Positions 26,142-34,761 of a stretch of DNA of 64,000 nt are shown here, in pieces. Source of the DNA: Slackia sp. (lineage in GTDB: Bacteria > Actinomycetota > Coriobacteriia > Coriobacteriales > Eggerthellaceae); NCBI GenBank assembly GCA_030527325.1, contig JAUNBA010000002.1, forward strand, positions 108,066 to 172,065, written 5' to 3'. The position numbers were made by a program, and so were the translations under genes. Below the pieces are notes generated by a model. It worked only from the letters and a program-made list of their open reading frames with translations, did no database searches and had not been told where the DNA came from. How positions within the stretch are numbered: the first letter of the stretch is position 1; each line of letters begins with the position of its first letter.

Positions 26142-26606
26142 ATGGCTCACGTCGGAAAAGCCGCGGCCGCAGGCGATGCGGTCATGGATATCCTCGATCG
26201 CACGGCGCACGGGCATGCTCAGCGGATCGAAAAATCCCAGACCGGCAGGCTGTATGCCCAAGAACACCACCTCGCCGCAAGCCTGCTGCAACTCGCCGAG
26301 AAGAAACGTGATGGGCAGCGAGTGCGTGGTGATGAGGAAATCCTGCGCGACGTCTTCGGCATCGACGATACGCACGTCCCCGGGATCGAGCCCCATGCAG
26401 GCGGCGTCGACGAGCACCAGCGTATCGGGACGCATCCTGCGCACCGTGGCGATATCGTCTTCGGGCGTCTGCCCTCCGTCGATGACCGTCCAGCCCTCCA
26501 CCGGGCGCTCTTCGAACATCTTGGCGAGCATCGGGCCCGCGGCGTCGTCGCCGCGCAGCACGCTGCCCACGGTGAACAACACCTTGCGCGGCGCTTCGTC
26601 GGTCAT
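26124..26606 (-). CDS. hycI: Hydrogenase 3-type maturation endopeptidase HycI
   Basis: A 160-aa nickel-dependent protease that removes the C-terminal peptide of the hydrogenase large subunit. The metal-site motifs match the HycI family: GSVLRGDDAAGP (Asp21), VLVDAACMGLDPGD and TTHSLP (His). The closing LGIQPAGLGFFDPLSMPV block is also family-typical. The target cleavage site, after Arg of DPCYSCTDR in HyfG, is present in this operon. The start overlaps the hycH stop by 4 nt. Confidence 0.95.
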   Translation of the reverse strand: MTDEAPRKVLFTVGSVLRGDDAAGPMLAKMFEERPVEGWTVIDGGQTPEDDIATVRRMRPDTLVLVDAACMGLDPGDVRIVDAEDVAQDFLITTHSLPITFLLGELQQACGEVVFLGIQPAGLGFFDPLSMPVRRAIEDIHDRIACGRGFSDVSHAGVRC

Positions 26607-27037
26607 GCGAGGCTCCTTCCCACCATGTACACATGCGGCTCGATACGCACCTCTTCGAGCGCATCGAGCAACTCGCCTAGATCGGCCGCGAGCGCGGAGA
26701 CGCCCGTAGCCTCGCCCTGCGCTCCGAAGCGGTCGAGCTCGGCATCGAGGGCGGCGCGCAACGCGGCGATGAGCATCGGCGCGTGCGTCTTATCGACGGT
26801 TATCTCGCCGAATCGGAAAATGCCCTCGAGCTTGAAGCGGGCGTCGCCCGCAGGAAGCGCCCGCGTCAAAGCCTCGTAGCGCTCCATGCTGAAGCGGACG
26901 CGTTCCTCGAAGCAGTCGATGATACCCGTATGATGCCCGATGGCGAGCGTGTAATAGAGCACATCGCCCGCTTCTTGGGGAATCGAGCGCGCATCATCGA
27001 CGAACTTCTTGGTCAGACGATAGAACACCACGGCCAT
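26603..27037 (-). CDS. hycH: Formate hydrogenlyase maturation protein HycH
   Basis: A 144-aa HycH-family protein, an accessory factor for assembly of the formate hydrogenlyase hydrogenase. It opens VVFYRLTKKFVDD, then PQEAGDVLYYTLAIGHHTGIIDCFE, the conserved HycH block with the paired His residues, and contains FRFGEITVDKTHAPML. It starts 3 nt after hyfI and overlaps hycI (ATGA). Its exact biochemical action is not known for the family. Confidence 0.9.
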   Translation of the reverse strand: MAVVFYRLTKKFVDDARSIPQEAGDVLYYTLAIGHHTGIIDCFEERVRFSMERYEALTRALPAGDARFKLEGIFRFGEITVDKTHAPMLIAALRAALDAELDRFGAQGEATGVSALAADLGELLDALEEVRIEPHVYMVGRSLA

Positions 27038-27040
27038 AGC

Positions 27041-27820
27041 TTATCCGATCACGCGCGACAGAAGGGTCTGCTTCAACGCGCCGTAGATCTCGGCGCGACG
27101 CGGGTCTTGCTGACGGGCGATCAAAGCGTCGATCGATCCGATGACGTCCGTGTCTTCGGGCGAAAGCGCCTCCATGAAATCATCGACCAGATCACGGCCG
27201 TAGCGGTACCCCGCCATAAGCCGCGCATCGCGTTCGAGCGAAACGCGCAGCTTGTACGGGATATCGGCGTGCAGGATGGGCGCCTGGCTCCCCGGCTTCT
27301 CGACATGATGGGTCTCATGGAGCTTCTGCTCGAGCAGTCCGAGCGCCACCGCGAAACCGTACACCGTCTGCGCGGGCGTCGGAGGGCATCCGGGAATGTA
27401 GACGTCGACAGGCAAGATCTTGTCGGTACCGCCCCAGACGCAGTAGTTGTCATAGAAGATGCCGCCCGTGCATCCGCATGCGCCGTAAGACACGACCAAC
27501 TTGGGATCGGGAGCCGCGTCGTAAGCGCGGCGCGCGGGCTGCAGCATGGCGCGCGTCACGGCTCCCGTGTAAAGCAGCACGTCGGCATGGCGCGGAGACG
27601 GCACCACCTTGATGCCGAAGCGCTCCACGTCGAACACCGGCAGGATGGAGGCGAAGATCTCGATCTCGCATCCGTTGCAGCCTCCGCAGTCGACGCGATA
27701 CACGTACACCGAGCGCTTGATGCTCTTGAGAAGCGAGGCTTTGGCCTCGGCCACCTTGTCGTCGAGCTCGACCTTGCTCGGCTTGAACTGCAGGCGATCG
27801 GGCATATCCTGCGAAATCAT
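27041..27820 (-). CDS. hyfI: [NiFe] hydrogenase small subunit (HyfI/HycG)
   Basis: A 259-aa NuoB-like subunit that carries the proximal [4Fe-4S] cluster next to the NiFe site. Cluster Cys motifs are VDCGGCNGCEIE, SYGACGCTGGIF and the PGCPPTPAQT loop. It has a C-terminal extension of about 100 residues beyond the NuoB core, as in E. coli HycG/HyfI. The start at ATG 27820 follows GGGGGCG and overlaps the hyfH stop by 4 nt; the frame continues upstream to 28003 as a shadow of hyfH. Confidence 0.96.
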   Translation of the reverse strand: MISQDMPDRLQFKPSKVELDDKVAEAKASLLKSIKRSVYVYRVDCGGCNGCEIEIFASILPVFDVERFGIKVVPSPRHADVLLYTGAVTRAMLQPARRAYDAAPDPKLVVSYGACGCTGGIFYDNYCVWGGTDKILPVDVYIPGCPPTPAQTVYGFAVALGLLEQKLHETHHVEKPGSQAPILHADIPYKLRVSLERDARLMAGYRYGRDLVDDFMEALSPEDTDVIGSIDALIARQQDPRRAEIYGALKQTLLSRVIG

Positions 27821-28359
27821 CGCACGCCCCCTTTCTTCTCCGCCTCGTAATGGCGCGCCGCATGCTGGGCATCGGCCTTGCGTTTGCACTCGAGGCAGAT
27901 ATCGGCGGAATCCGACGCCTCGGCGGCCTCGGGGCCGCCCGCATGGGCGAGCAGCCTTTTGGCGTAATCGACTTCTTTGCGCGGCGCGAAATACTTGCCG
28001 CACGCCGCACAGCGCGCCAGCTCATAGGCGCACGTCTCCTCCAGATCGGCCTTGCTCATGACGGCGAGCTCGAACTCCTGGGACAGCTTGATCGCCTCCA
28101 CGGGACACGCCTCTTCGCAGCGGCCGCAGAAGATGCAGCGGCCGTAGTTGATGCCCCACGTCGTCGTGCCTGCGGCCAGGTCGGTCTGCATGGAGATGGC
28201 GTCGGGCGGACAGGCGACGGCGCAGGCGCCGCATGCGATGCAGTGCATCTCGTCGTGCTCGGGCTTGCCGCGGGTTCCAGGCGACGTCTCAAGCGGCGCG
28301 AAGGGATACTGCACCGTGGCATTGCCCGCTTTGCGGATTTCCTTGAACAGCTTCAGCAT
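27817..28359 (-). CDS. hyfH: Hydrogenase ferredoxin-like subunit (HyfH/HycF)
   Basis: A 180-aa NuoI-like protein that relays electrons between the Fe-S subunit HyfA and the hydrogenase small subunit. Two classical [4Fe-4S] motifs, CIACGACAVACPP and CIFCGRCEEACPV, are followed by an extra pair of CxxC units (CAACGKYF and ICLECKR), probably a rubredoxin-like or zinc site as in E. coli HycF/HyfH. It overlaps hyfI by 4 nt and lies 9 nt after hyfG. Confidence 0.95.
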   Translation of the reverse strand: MLKLFKEIRKAGNATVQYPFAPLETSPGTRGKPEHDEMHCIACGACAVACPPDAISMQTDLAAGTTTWGINYGRCIFCGRCEEACPVEAIKLSQEFELAVMSKADLEETCAYELARCAACGKYFAPRKEVDYAKRLLAHAGGPEAAEASDSADICLECKRKADAQHAARHYEAEKKGGVR

Positions 28360-28368
28360 AGCGCACCC

Positions 28369-30096
28369 CTAGTCCTTCAGCGGCGAATGCGTGCGATTGT
28401 AGGCGTAGTCTTCGAGCTGCGTCTTGGTGAGGACCTTGCTCTTGCGCGTATTCACGTCGACCACCGTGACACGGTCGGTGCACGAATAGCACGGGTCCAT
28501 GCTGCCGACGATGACGGCGGCATCCGAAACGGTATTGCCGCGGAACATGTAGCGCAGAATAGGCCAATTCGAGTACGTGGCCGCCTTCGCACGCCAACGA
28601 TAGCACTTCTGATTGTCGCCGGTCATCGCCCAGTGGACGTCTTCGCCGCGCGGCGCCTCTGTGTAGCCGATGGCGAACTTATGCGGTTCGTAGGTCCAGT
28701 CCTCGGTCAAAATCGGGCCCGTCGGCGCGTCGTCGAGCAAGGCTTCGATCATGGCGAGGCTGTCCATGAATTCCTCGATGCGCACAAGCGTGCGGCTCTG
28801 GACATCGCATCCATCATGCGAACGCGCCGCAAAGCCGCTCAAGTGCGCATAGCCGTCGAACGGATGGTCGAAACGCACGTCGCGCGTGAAGCCCGATCCG
28901 CGCACGCACGGACCGACGGGAGAAAACGCGCGGGCGATCTTGGGGTCGAGTATGCCGACGCCCTTGGTGCGGCTTTCGAAGTTCTGGGTGGAAAGCAGCA
29001 TGTCGACCAGCGCCTCGACATCGTTGCGCAGCTCGCGCACCAACCGGACGGTTTCGCCTTTCTGCTCGGCGAGGATATCGCGACGCACGCCGCCGATCAG
29101 ATTGAGGCCGTACGTCTTGCGCGCGCCCGTCAAAAGCTCGGCCATGTCCATGGCTTTCTCTCGCACGCGGAAGAAATGCTGGAAACCCGTGTCGAAACCG
29201 CAGTAGTGGCACACCAGGCCCAAGTTGAGCAGGTGCGAATGCAGGCGCTCGACCTCGAGAACGAGCGCGCGGATGTACTGGGCGCGCAGCGGGACCTCGA
29301 TGCCCTGGGCACGCTCGACGGCCTCGGCATAGGCGACCGAATGGGCGCATCCGCAAATGCCGCAGATGCGGTCGGCCAAAAACGTCACGGCGTCGTAGTT
29401 CAGACGCGTCTCGGCCACCTTCTCCATGCCGCGATGCACATAGAACAGGCGGTAGTCGGCGTCCACGATGGTCTCGCCTTCGACGAAAAGGCGGAAGTGC
29501 CCCGGTTCGTCGGAGGTGATGTGCATCGGGCCCATGGGCATCTCGGTCACCTCTTCGGCTTCGCCTTCGTAGAGGAACCGGTAGTTCTCCACATCGGTCG
29601 AAGGCTCGGGGCGCCGGCGGTAATCCATGGAATCCTTGCGCAGCGGGTACAGCTCGTCGGGCCAGTCGTCGGGAAGCACCAAGCGGCGCTCGTCGGGAAT
29701 GCCCACGGGACGCAATCCGAACAGGTCGCGCACCTCGCGCTCCGACCACACGCACGCGGGAACGCGCGGCGTGACCGAAGGAAACTCGCAGGTGTCGGGA
29801 TCGACCAGGGCGCGCACCGTGCAGAAGCACGTATCCTGCTCTTCCATGGAAAGCAGGTAGTACAGCGCGTAGTGCCCGTTGATGGCCCGCTCGTCGTTGC
29901 CCACCATATTCGGCAGCCAGCCGCCGCGCTTCCAGTACAAAAACTCGACCACGTCGGGCAGCATATCGGTCTCCACCGTGATGGTCACCTGGTCGCTCGC
30001 CTGCCACGAGACGTCTTTCACCGACCCGGGAAACGTCGCCCGCACGGCCTGCACGTGGCTTTCGCCCGCGCGCAAGGGTTTATCGGTATTGCTCAT
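28369..30096 (-). CDS. hyfG: [NiFe] hydrogenase large subunit, NuoC-NuoD fusion (HyfG/HycE)
   Basis: The 575-aa catalytic subunit of a group 4 [NiFe] hydrogenase. The N-terminal 165 residues are a NuoC-like domain (SEREVRDLFGLRPVGIPDERRL) and the rest is NuoD-like. Nickel ligands are in L1 RICGICGC (about 243-250) and L2 DPCYSCTDR (about 534-542). A 33-residue tail starting VTVVDVNTRKSK follows the L2 Arg, so HycI processing is required, as in E. coli HycE. ATG 30096 has GGAG 8 nt upstream; a GTG at 30105 lacks that spacing. All four Ni-binding residues are Cys, not Sec. Confidence 0.97.
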   Translation of the reverse strand: MSNTDKPLRAGESHVQAVRATFPGSVKDVSWQASDQVTITVETDMLPDVVEFLYWKRGGWLPNMVGNDERAINGHYALYYLLSMEEQDTCFCTVRALVDPDTCEFPSVTPRVPACVWSEREVRDLFGLRPVGIPDERRLVLPDDWPDELYPLRKDSMDYRRRPEPSTDVENYRFLYEGEAEEVTEMPMGPMHITSDEPGHFRLFVEGETIVDADYRLFYVHRGMEKVAETRLNYDAVTFLADRICGICGCAHSVAYAEAVERAQGIEVPLRAQYIRALVLEVERLHSHLLNLGLVCHYCGFDTGFQHFFRVREKAMDMAELLTGARKTYGLNLIGGVRRDILAEQKGETVRLVRELRNDVEALVDMLLSTQNFESRTKGVGILDPKIARAFSPVGPCVRGSGFTRDVRFDHPFDGYAHLSGFAARSHDGCDVQSRTLVRIEEFMDSLAMIEALLDDAPTGPILTEDWTYEPHKFAIGYTEAPRGEDVHWAMTGDNQKCYRWRAKAATYSNWPILRYMFRGNTVSDAAVIVGSMDPCYSCTDRVTVVDVNTRKSKVLTKTQLEDYAYNRTHSPLKD

Positions 30097-30121
30097 ACAA
30101 CTCACTCCTCAGATGCTGCGG

Positions 30122-31681
30122 CTAATCCGCCTGGTCGGTGCCGGCGAACAGGTCCTTGAACAAAGGGGCCTCGTGCAGCACGTCGGTGTCTTCCTGCAAA
30201 ACGATGCCCGTCGCGTTCTCGATGCCGTTGAGCACGGGCTGAGGCATGGCGACGCCGAACCACAGGATGATGACGACCATGACGATTTCGGGAATCAGGG
30301 CCAAAGGACCCACGTCGCGCTTCTCCATGCCCTCGGGCGCCTGGCCCATGACGGCATGCTGCACCACGTGGGCGCATGCCGCAACCACGATGGTCAGCGC
30401 GATGGCGAAGATGACCACGATGACGATATTGCCCGTGACCACGCCGGAAACGAACGCCATGATCTCGGAGATGAACATGGCGAACGGGGGAAAGCCCGCC
30501 AAGGCGAAAAATCCGATGGCCATGATGACGCCCGTCGCAGGAGCGACGCGCAGGATGCCCGTCACCTTGTTCAGATCGCGGGTGCCGTACTTCATGAGCA
30601 CGTTGCCCGACACGCAGAACAGAAGCGCCTTGGTGAAGCCGTGCATCACGCAGTGCAGAAGCGCCGCGGCGACGCCCAAAGGACCGCCGAAGCCCAGGCA
30701 CAGCGCCACGATGCCGACGTTCTCGCACGAATGGTAGGCGAGTTTGCGCTTCAGGTCGTCCTGCGAGAACACCGCCAAGGCCGCCATGCAGATCGACACG
30801 ATGCCGATGATCATCATGAGCGTCTGCGGGAATGCGGGTCCGACCGCCTGGATCGCCAGGATGTAGAAACGGATGACGATCAGCATGGCGCATTTCAAAA
30901 GCACGCCGGACAAAAGGCCCGACACGGGGCTCGGCGCCTCGGAGTGGGCGTCGGGAAGCCACGTGTGCATGGGGAACAATCCCGCCTTGGTGCCGAAGCC
31001 TATGGCGGCGAACACGAAGGCGACCTGCATGAGCATGACGTCGAAACGGTCGGCGTACGGCAGCAGGGACGTCCAGAAGGCGGCCTGATGCGCGTCGGCC
31101 ATCACGTCGGCCGCATTGGCGTAGACGAGCACGGTTCCGTACATGCCGAAGGCCACGCCCGCCGTGCAGACGATGACGTATTTCCAGGCGGCTTCAAGCG
31201 AGAGCTTCCTGTTGTACGCCCCCACGAGAAACACCGTGGACAAAGTCGTGGCCTCGATGCCGACCCACATCATGATGATGTTGTTGCTCATGCACACCAC
31301 CAGCATGGTGAACACGAACAGGCTGAAGAACACGTAGTACTGCTTGACCTGGGACGCATTCATGGCGCCCGTCTCCACGTCGTGGCGGATATAGGCGATC
31401 GAATACACGCCGGTCAAAAGGCCGATGACGCCGATAAGCGCGACGAACACGCCGCCGAGCGCGTCGAGATGGAACCACAGCCCCAGCGCATCGACGGCGC
31501 GGCCCGTGGCCATGACCTGGACGACCAGGTATATCGACAACAAGAACACGCCGGCGAGGGCGACCGTGTGAACGGCTTCGTAGACGCAGCGCGGCACGCT
31601 CTTCGACGGCAGGACAGCCATCAGCAAGGCGGACGCGAGCGGCAGGGCCATCAAGACGATGACCATCGATGCAAAGTCCAT
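30122..31681 (-). CDS. hyfF: Hydrogenase membrane subunit HyfF (NuoN/M-like antiporter subunit)
   Basis: A 519-aa Mrp-antiporter-type membrane subunit with about 14 predicted segments. It has the characteristic Lys/Glu-containing helices, GFGTKAGLFPMHTWLPDAHSEAPSPVS in the middle and the DLKRKLAYHSCENVGI motif. It ends in a soluble tail after IPEIVMVVIILWFGVAMP, the HyfF pattern. It is one of three antiporter-like subunits of the complex (with hyfB and hyfD). Such subunits are thought to couple H2 evolution to ion pumping. AGGGGG precedes the ATG. Confidence 0.94.
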   Translation of the reverse strand: MDFASMVIVLMALPLASALLMAVLPSKSVPRCVYEAVHTVALAGVFLLSIYLVVQVMATGRAVDALGLWFHLDALGGVFVALIGVIGLLTGVYSIAYIRHDVETGAMNASQVKQYYVFFSLFVFTMLVVCMSNNIIMMWVGIEATTLSTVFLVGAYNRKLSLEAAWKYVIVCTAGVAFGMYGTVLVYANAADVMADAHQAAFWTSLLPYADRFDVMLMQVAFVFAAIGFGTKAGLFPMHTWLPDAHSEAPSPVSGLLSGVLLKCAMLIVIRFYILAIQAVGPAFPQTLMMIIGIVSICMAALAVFSQDDLKRKLAYHSCENVGIVALCLGFGGPLGVAAALLHCVMHGFTKALLFCVSGNVLMKYGTRDLNKVTGILRVAPATGVIMAIGFFALAGFPPFAMFISEIMAFVSGVVTGNIVIVVIFAIALTIVVAACAHVVQHAVMGQAPEGMEKRDVGPLALIPEIVMVVIILWFGVAMPQPVLNGIENATGIVLQEDTDVLHEAPLFKDLFAGTDQAD

Positions 31682-31691
31682 GGCCTACCCC

Positions 31692-32345
31692 CTAACCCTT
31701 CAATTCCATAAGCTCTTCGGCATCGAGCGTATGGGCGTAGCGATAGATACGCATGGCCACCACGGCCATGATGATGACGGCGAAAAACGCGTCGGTGGCG
31801 ATGCCGACCTCGACGAGCTCGGGAGCCTGCGGGGCCAAAAGCGCCAGCGTGACGTGGGAGCCGTTTTCCATCAGGCAGTAGCCGAAGATCTGCTTGACGA
31901 TATTGCGCTGCGTGACGATGCAGGTCAAGCCGATGAAGAAATGCGCCAGCGAAATGGCGAGCGCAGGCTTGACCTCGGCGGCCGTCGGCAGCTCGATGCC
32001 CTGCACCACCACGAAGCAGACGAACACTTCGGCGGCGATGATGGCGATGGCCTTCACCGGCGTCAGCCGCGGCGTCAAATCGGCGCCGGCATCGCCCATC
32101 TTCTTGCAGGCGTACAAGATGACGGCGGGCACCACGAGCACCTTGGTGATAAAGCCGGTGACGGCCCACGTATACAGCTCGGTCGACCCGGTGGCGGCGC
32201 CGAGCGCCACGAACAGCGAGATCAGCACGAGCGACTGAACGGCGTAGAGATACGCGGCTCTACGCGGAGTGCGGGAGAGCACGACCAGAAGCGAAGTCAG
32301 GATGAGCGCGCCTCCCAGCATATTGACCAGAGCGAAACCTGTCAT
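31692..32345 (-). CDS. hyfE: Hydrogenase membrane subunit HyfE
   Basis: A 217-aa NuoK-like membrane protein found in Hyf (FHL-2) but not in Hyc hydrogenases. It starts MTGFALVNMLGGALILTSLLVVLSRTPRRAAYLYAVQS, close to HyfE, and has about six hydrophobic segments. Conserved membrane glutamates are visible (AAEVKPALAIS, SAPELVEVGIAT-type region). The start ATG 32345 has GGGATAGG upstream; a GTG at 32354 directly abutting the hyfD stop is an alternative. Its presence classifies the complex as Hyf-type. Confidence 0.92.
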   Translation of the reverse strand: MTGFALVNMLGGALILTSLLVVLSRTPRRAAYLYAVQSLVLISLFVALGAATGSTELYTWAVTGFITKVLVVPAVILYACKKMGDAGADLTPRLTPVKAIAIIAAEVFVCFVVVQGIELPTAAEVKPALAISLAHFFIGLTCIVTQRNIVKQIFGYCLMENGSHVTLALLAPQAPELVEVGIATDAFFAVIIMAVVAMRIYRYAHTLDAEELMELKG

Positions 32346-32354
32346 AGCGAACAC

Positions 32355-33806
32355 CTATCCCAACCATGCCGCGGCGATGAAGCTCGAGCACACCGTCATA
32401 ACGATCAGAACCACGATCACGGCCGCCATGGGCTTCGGCAAGGGAGCCGCATCGGCGACCTCGGGCGAAGGCTCGCCCGGAAGCACGGAGCCGATCCACT
32501 TGAGGAACCACGCGAAGCAGCCGACGGTCTCCAGCAGGCCGACCACCACGATGGCCATGAGCAGCCAGTTGCCCTCGGCCACGGCGAATCCGCCCGAGAA
32601 GATGGCGAACTTGCTGAAAAATCCGTTCATGGGAGGAACGCCCGCAATGGCGAGCGCCGCGAAGGCGAAGCCCACGCCCAGCAACGGCTGCTTTTTCAGG
32701 ACGCCTTTGAGCTTCGGCAGCATACGCGTGCCCAGCGTGAAGCTGAACGCACCTGCGACCAGGAAGAACAGCGTCTTTGCGAACGCATGGTTGAACATGT
32801 GCATGACGCCGCCCTCGAACGCCAGCCCGCTTCCGAAGATGAAGAAGGCGAACCCGAGAAAGATGTAGGACAGCTGCGAGATGGTCGAGAAGGCCAGCAA
32901 ACGCTTCATATCCTTCTGAGGCAGGTACATGAAGAAGCTGAACACGCACGTCGCGATGGCTCCGATGGCCACCACCCAGCCGACGGATTCGGGGATGACG
33001 CCCGCGCTCGCCAAAGCGCGCGCGAACACCGCGACGCCCACCTTGACCATCGAGGCGCCGTGCAAGTAGGCCGAAACCGGCGTGGGCGCTTCCATGGCGG
33101 AAGGAAGCCACATGTAAAACGGCAGCTGGGCGGATTTGCCCCATGCGGCGATCAGGATGCAGATCAAAACGAAGGTCTTCCAGAACTCGTCGAGGCCCGC
33201 GATGGCCGCCACCGCGAACGTGCCGGTCTGGAAGTACAAGGCGCCTGCGCCGATATACAGGCCGAGCGCGGCGATGTGGGTCAAAATGAGCGCCTTCATG
33301 GCGGATTTGCGAGCCGTCGGCGTATCGTAGTATCCGATAAGCGCCCACGAGCACGCGCCCGTGATTTCGAAGAAGACCAGCTGGCCGAGAACGGTCGAGC
33401 TGAACACAAGGCCTGCCATAGCGCCGATGAACACCGTGAAAAACGCGTAGAAGCGACGGCGCGGCGCATCGGGATGCTCCCTGTTGGCGGCGCTCATATA
33501 GCCCACCGAGTAGACGTCGATCAGCAATCCGATGCCGACGAAGCACGGCGCGAGCAGCACGCTCATCCTGTCGAACACGAATCCCAAGATCTCGGCGTCG
33601 CCGAACGCGGCGATGGTCACTGTGAGGCTGTCTTGACCCGTCGCCGCGAACTGAGACCATACGCCGAGGGCGCACAGAAGCGACACGGCTGCGGCGGCGA
33701 TGCTGATCCATTTCGCCGCAGGCTGCTTGCACACGATGATGACGAGCGCGGCCACGAAAGGCGCCAGGATGGACGCCGAGGCGAGAAGGGCGATACCGCT
33801 GAACAT
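32355..33806 (-). CDS. hyfD: Hydrogenase membrane subunit HyfD (antiporter-like)
   Basis: A 483-aa NuoL/M/N-type membrane subunit with about 14 segments. It contains MSVLLAPCFVGIGLLIDVYSVGYM, the ion-channel Lys in AAWGKSAQLPFYMWLPSAMEAPTPVSAYLHGA and the KDMKRLLAFSTISQLSYI motif. HyfD is another Hyf-specific subunit absent from Hyc. GGGGAGG lies 6 nt before the ATG. It lies 15 nt after hyfC and abuts hyfE. Confidence 0.93.
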   Translation of the reverse strand: MFSGIALLASASILAPFVAALVIIVCKQPAAKWISIAAAAVSLLCALGVWSQFAATGQDSLTVTIAAFGDAEILGFVFDRMSVLLAPCFVGIGLLIDVYSVGYMSAANREHPDAPRRRFYAFFTVFIGAMAGLVFSSTVLGQLVFFEITGACSWALIGYYDTPTARKSAMKALILTHIAALGLYIGAGALYFQTGTFAVAAIAGLDEFWKTFVLICILIAAWGKSAQLPFYMWLPSAMEAPTPVSAYLHGASMVKVGVAVFARALASAGVIPESVGWVVAIGAIATCVFSFFMYLPQKDMKRLLAFSTISQLSYIFLGFAFFIFGSGLAFEGGVMHMFNHAFAKTLFFLVAGAFSFTLGTRMLPKLKGVLKKQPLLGVGFAFAALAIAGVPPMNGFFSKFAIFSGGFAVAEGNWLLMAIVVVGLLETVGCFAWFLKWIGSVLPGEPSPEVADAAPLPKPMAAVIVVLIVMTVCSSFIAAAWLG

Positions 33807-33821
33807 GACTACCTCCCCTCT

Positions 33822-34751
33822 CTAGATTCCCAGAATGCAGAACACCAAGCCGAGCGCGGCGACGCCGACGACGGCCCAGGTCTGCCTCCCCATCAGCTTA
33901 TAGCGCACGCGCATCATGGAGTTTTCCACGAGCGAGCAGATGAAGAAGACGACGATCAGTTTCACCGCGAACACCGCGGCGCCCGCTATAAGCGCAGGCA
34001 GCGTGCAGTCGACCGCGGACCCGAACGGCATGAACACCGCCACGAAGAAGGCGGCCATGATAACCTGCTTCATCGCCAGCGACACCTTGAGCATGGCCAG
34101 CGACGGACCGGAGTATTCGGAAAGCGGGCCTTCCTGGATCTCCTGCTCGGCCTCGGCCATGTCGAACGGCACTTTGCCGAGCTCGATATAGCACGCCATG
34201 GCGAACGCGATGCCGGCGATGACGAGCCCGACGGGGCTTGTCACCTGAAGAGAGCCGACGGCGACGCCCATCTCTCCGATGTTCGTCGTGCCGGTAGCCA
34301 GCGCCGCCACGAACAGGCCCAGCATCAGCGCGGGCTCCACCAAGACGCCCACGATGAGCTCGCGCACGCCGCCGATGCCCGCATACGCATCGGAAGAATC
34401 GACGGCGGCCAAGGCGAAGAAGAAGCGCGGCAGGGCCAAAAGATAGACCACGGTTATGACATCGCCCAACGCGGGGACGGGGCAAAAGCGCGTGATCATG
34501 GGAACGCCGCAGGCCAGCACCAGCATGCAGCCGAAGAACAGCGGCGGCGTGATGCGGAACACGAAGCTCGAATGCGCCGTGCCCACGTCCTGGCGCTTGA
34601 GCAGCTTGGCGATATCGTAATAGTCCTGCAAGATGGAAGGACCTTTGCGCGCGTGCATCTTCGCGCGCATCCACCGGGCCGTGCCCGACACCAGAGGCGC
34701 GAGAAGGACGAGCAGCAGGGCCTGCACGAATGCCAGAATGATTTCAGCCAC
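33822..34751 (-). CDS. hyfC: Hydrogenase membrane subunit HyfC/HycD (NuoH-like)
   Basis: A 309-aa NuoH-like subunit that anchors the hydrogenase arm to the membrane module. Landmark motifs are RMRAKMHARKGPSILQDYYDIAKLLKR (the R-x-GP-I-Q-Y-D block of the family), ELGKVPFDMAEAEQEIQEGPLSEYSGP and MRVRYKLMGRQTWA near the C-terminus. It starts at GTG 34751 with AGGGGG upstream. It lies 10 nt after hyfB. Confidence 0.95.
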   Translation of the reverse strand: MAEIILAFVQALLLVLLAPLVSGTARWMRAKMHARKGPSILQDYYDIAKLLKRQDVGTAHSSFVFRITPPLFFGCMLVLACGVPMITRFCPVPALGDVITVVYLLALPRFFFALAAVDSSDAYAGIGGVRELIVGVLVEPALMLGLFVAALATGTTNIGEMGVAVGSLQVTSPVGLVIAGIAFAMACYIELGKVPFDMAEAEQEIQEGPLSEYSGPSLAMLKVSLAMKQVIMAAFFVAVFMPFGSAVDCTLPALIAGAAVFAVKLIVVFFICSLVENSMMRVRYKLMGRQTWAVVGVAALGLVFCILGI

Positions 34752-34761
34752 GATGCACCCC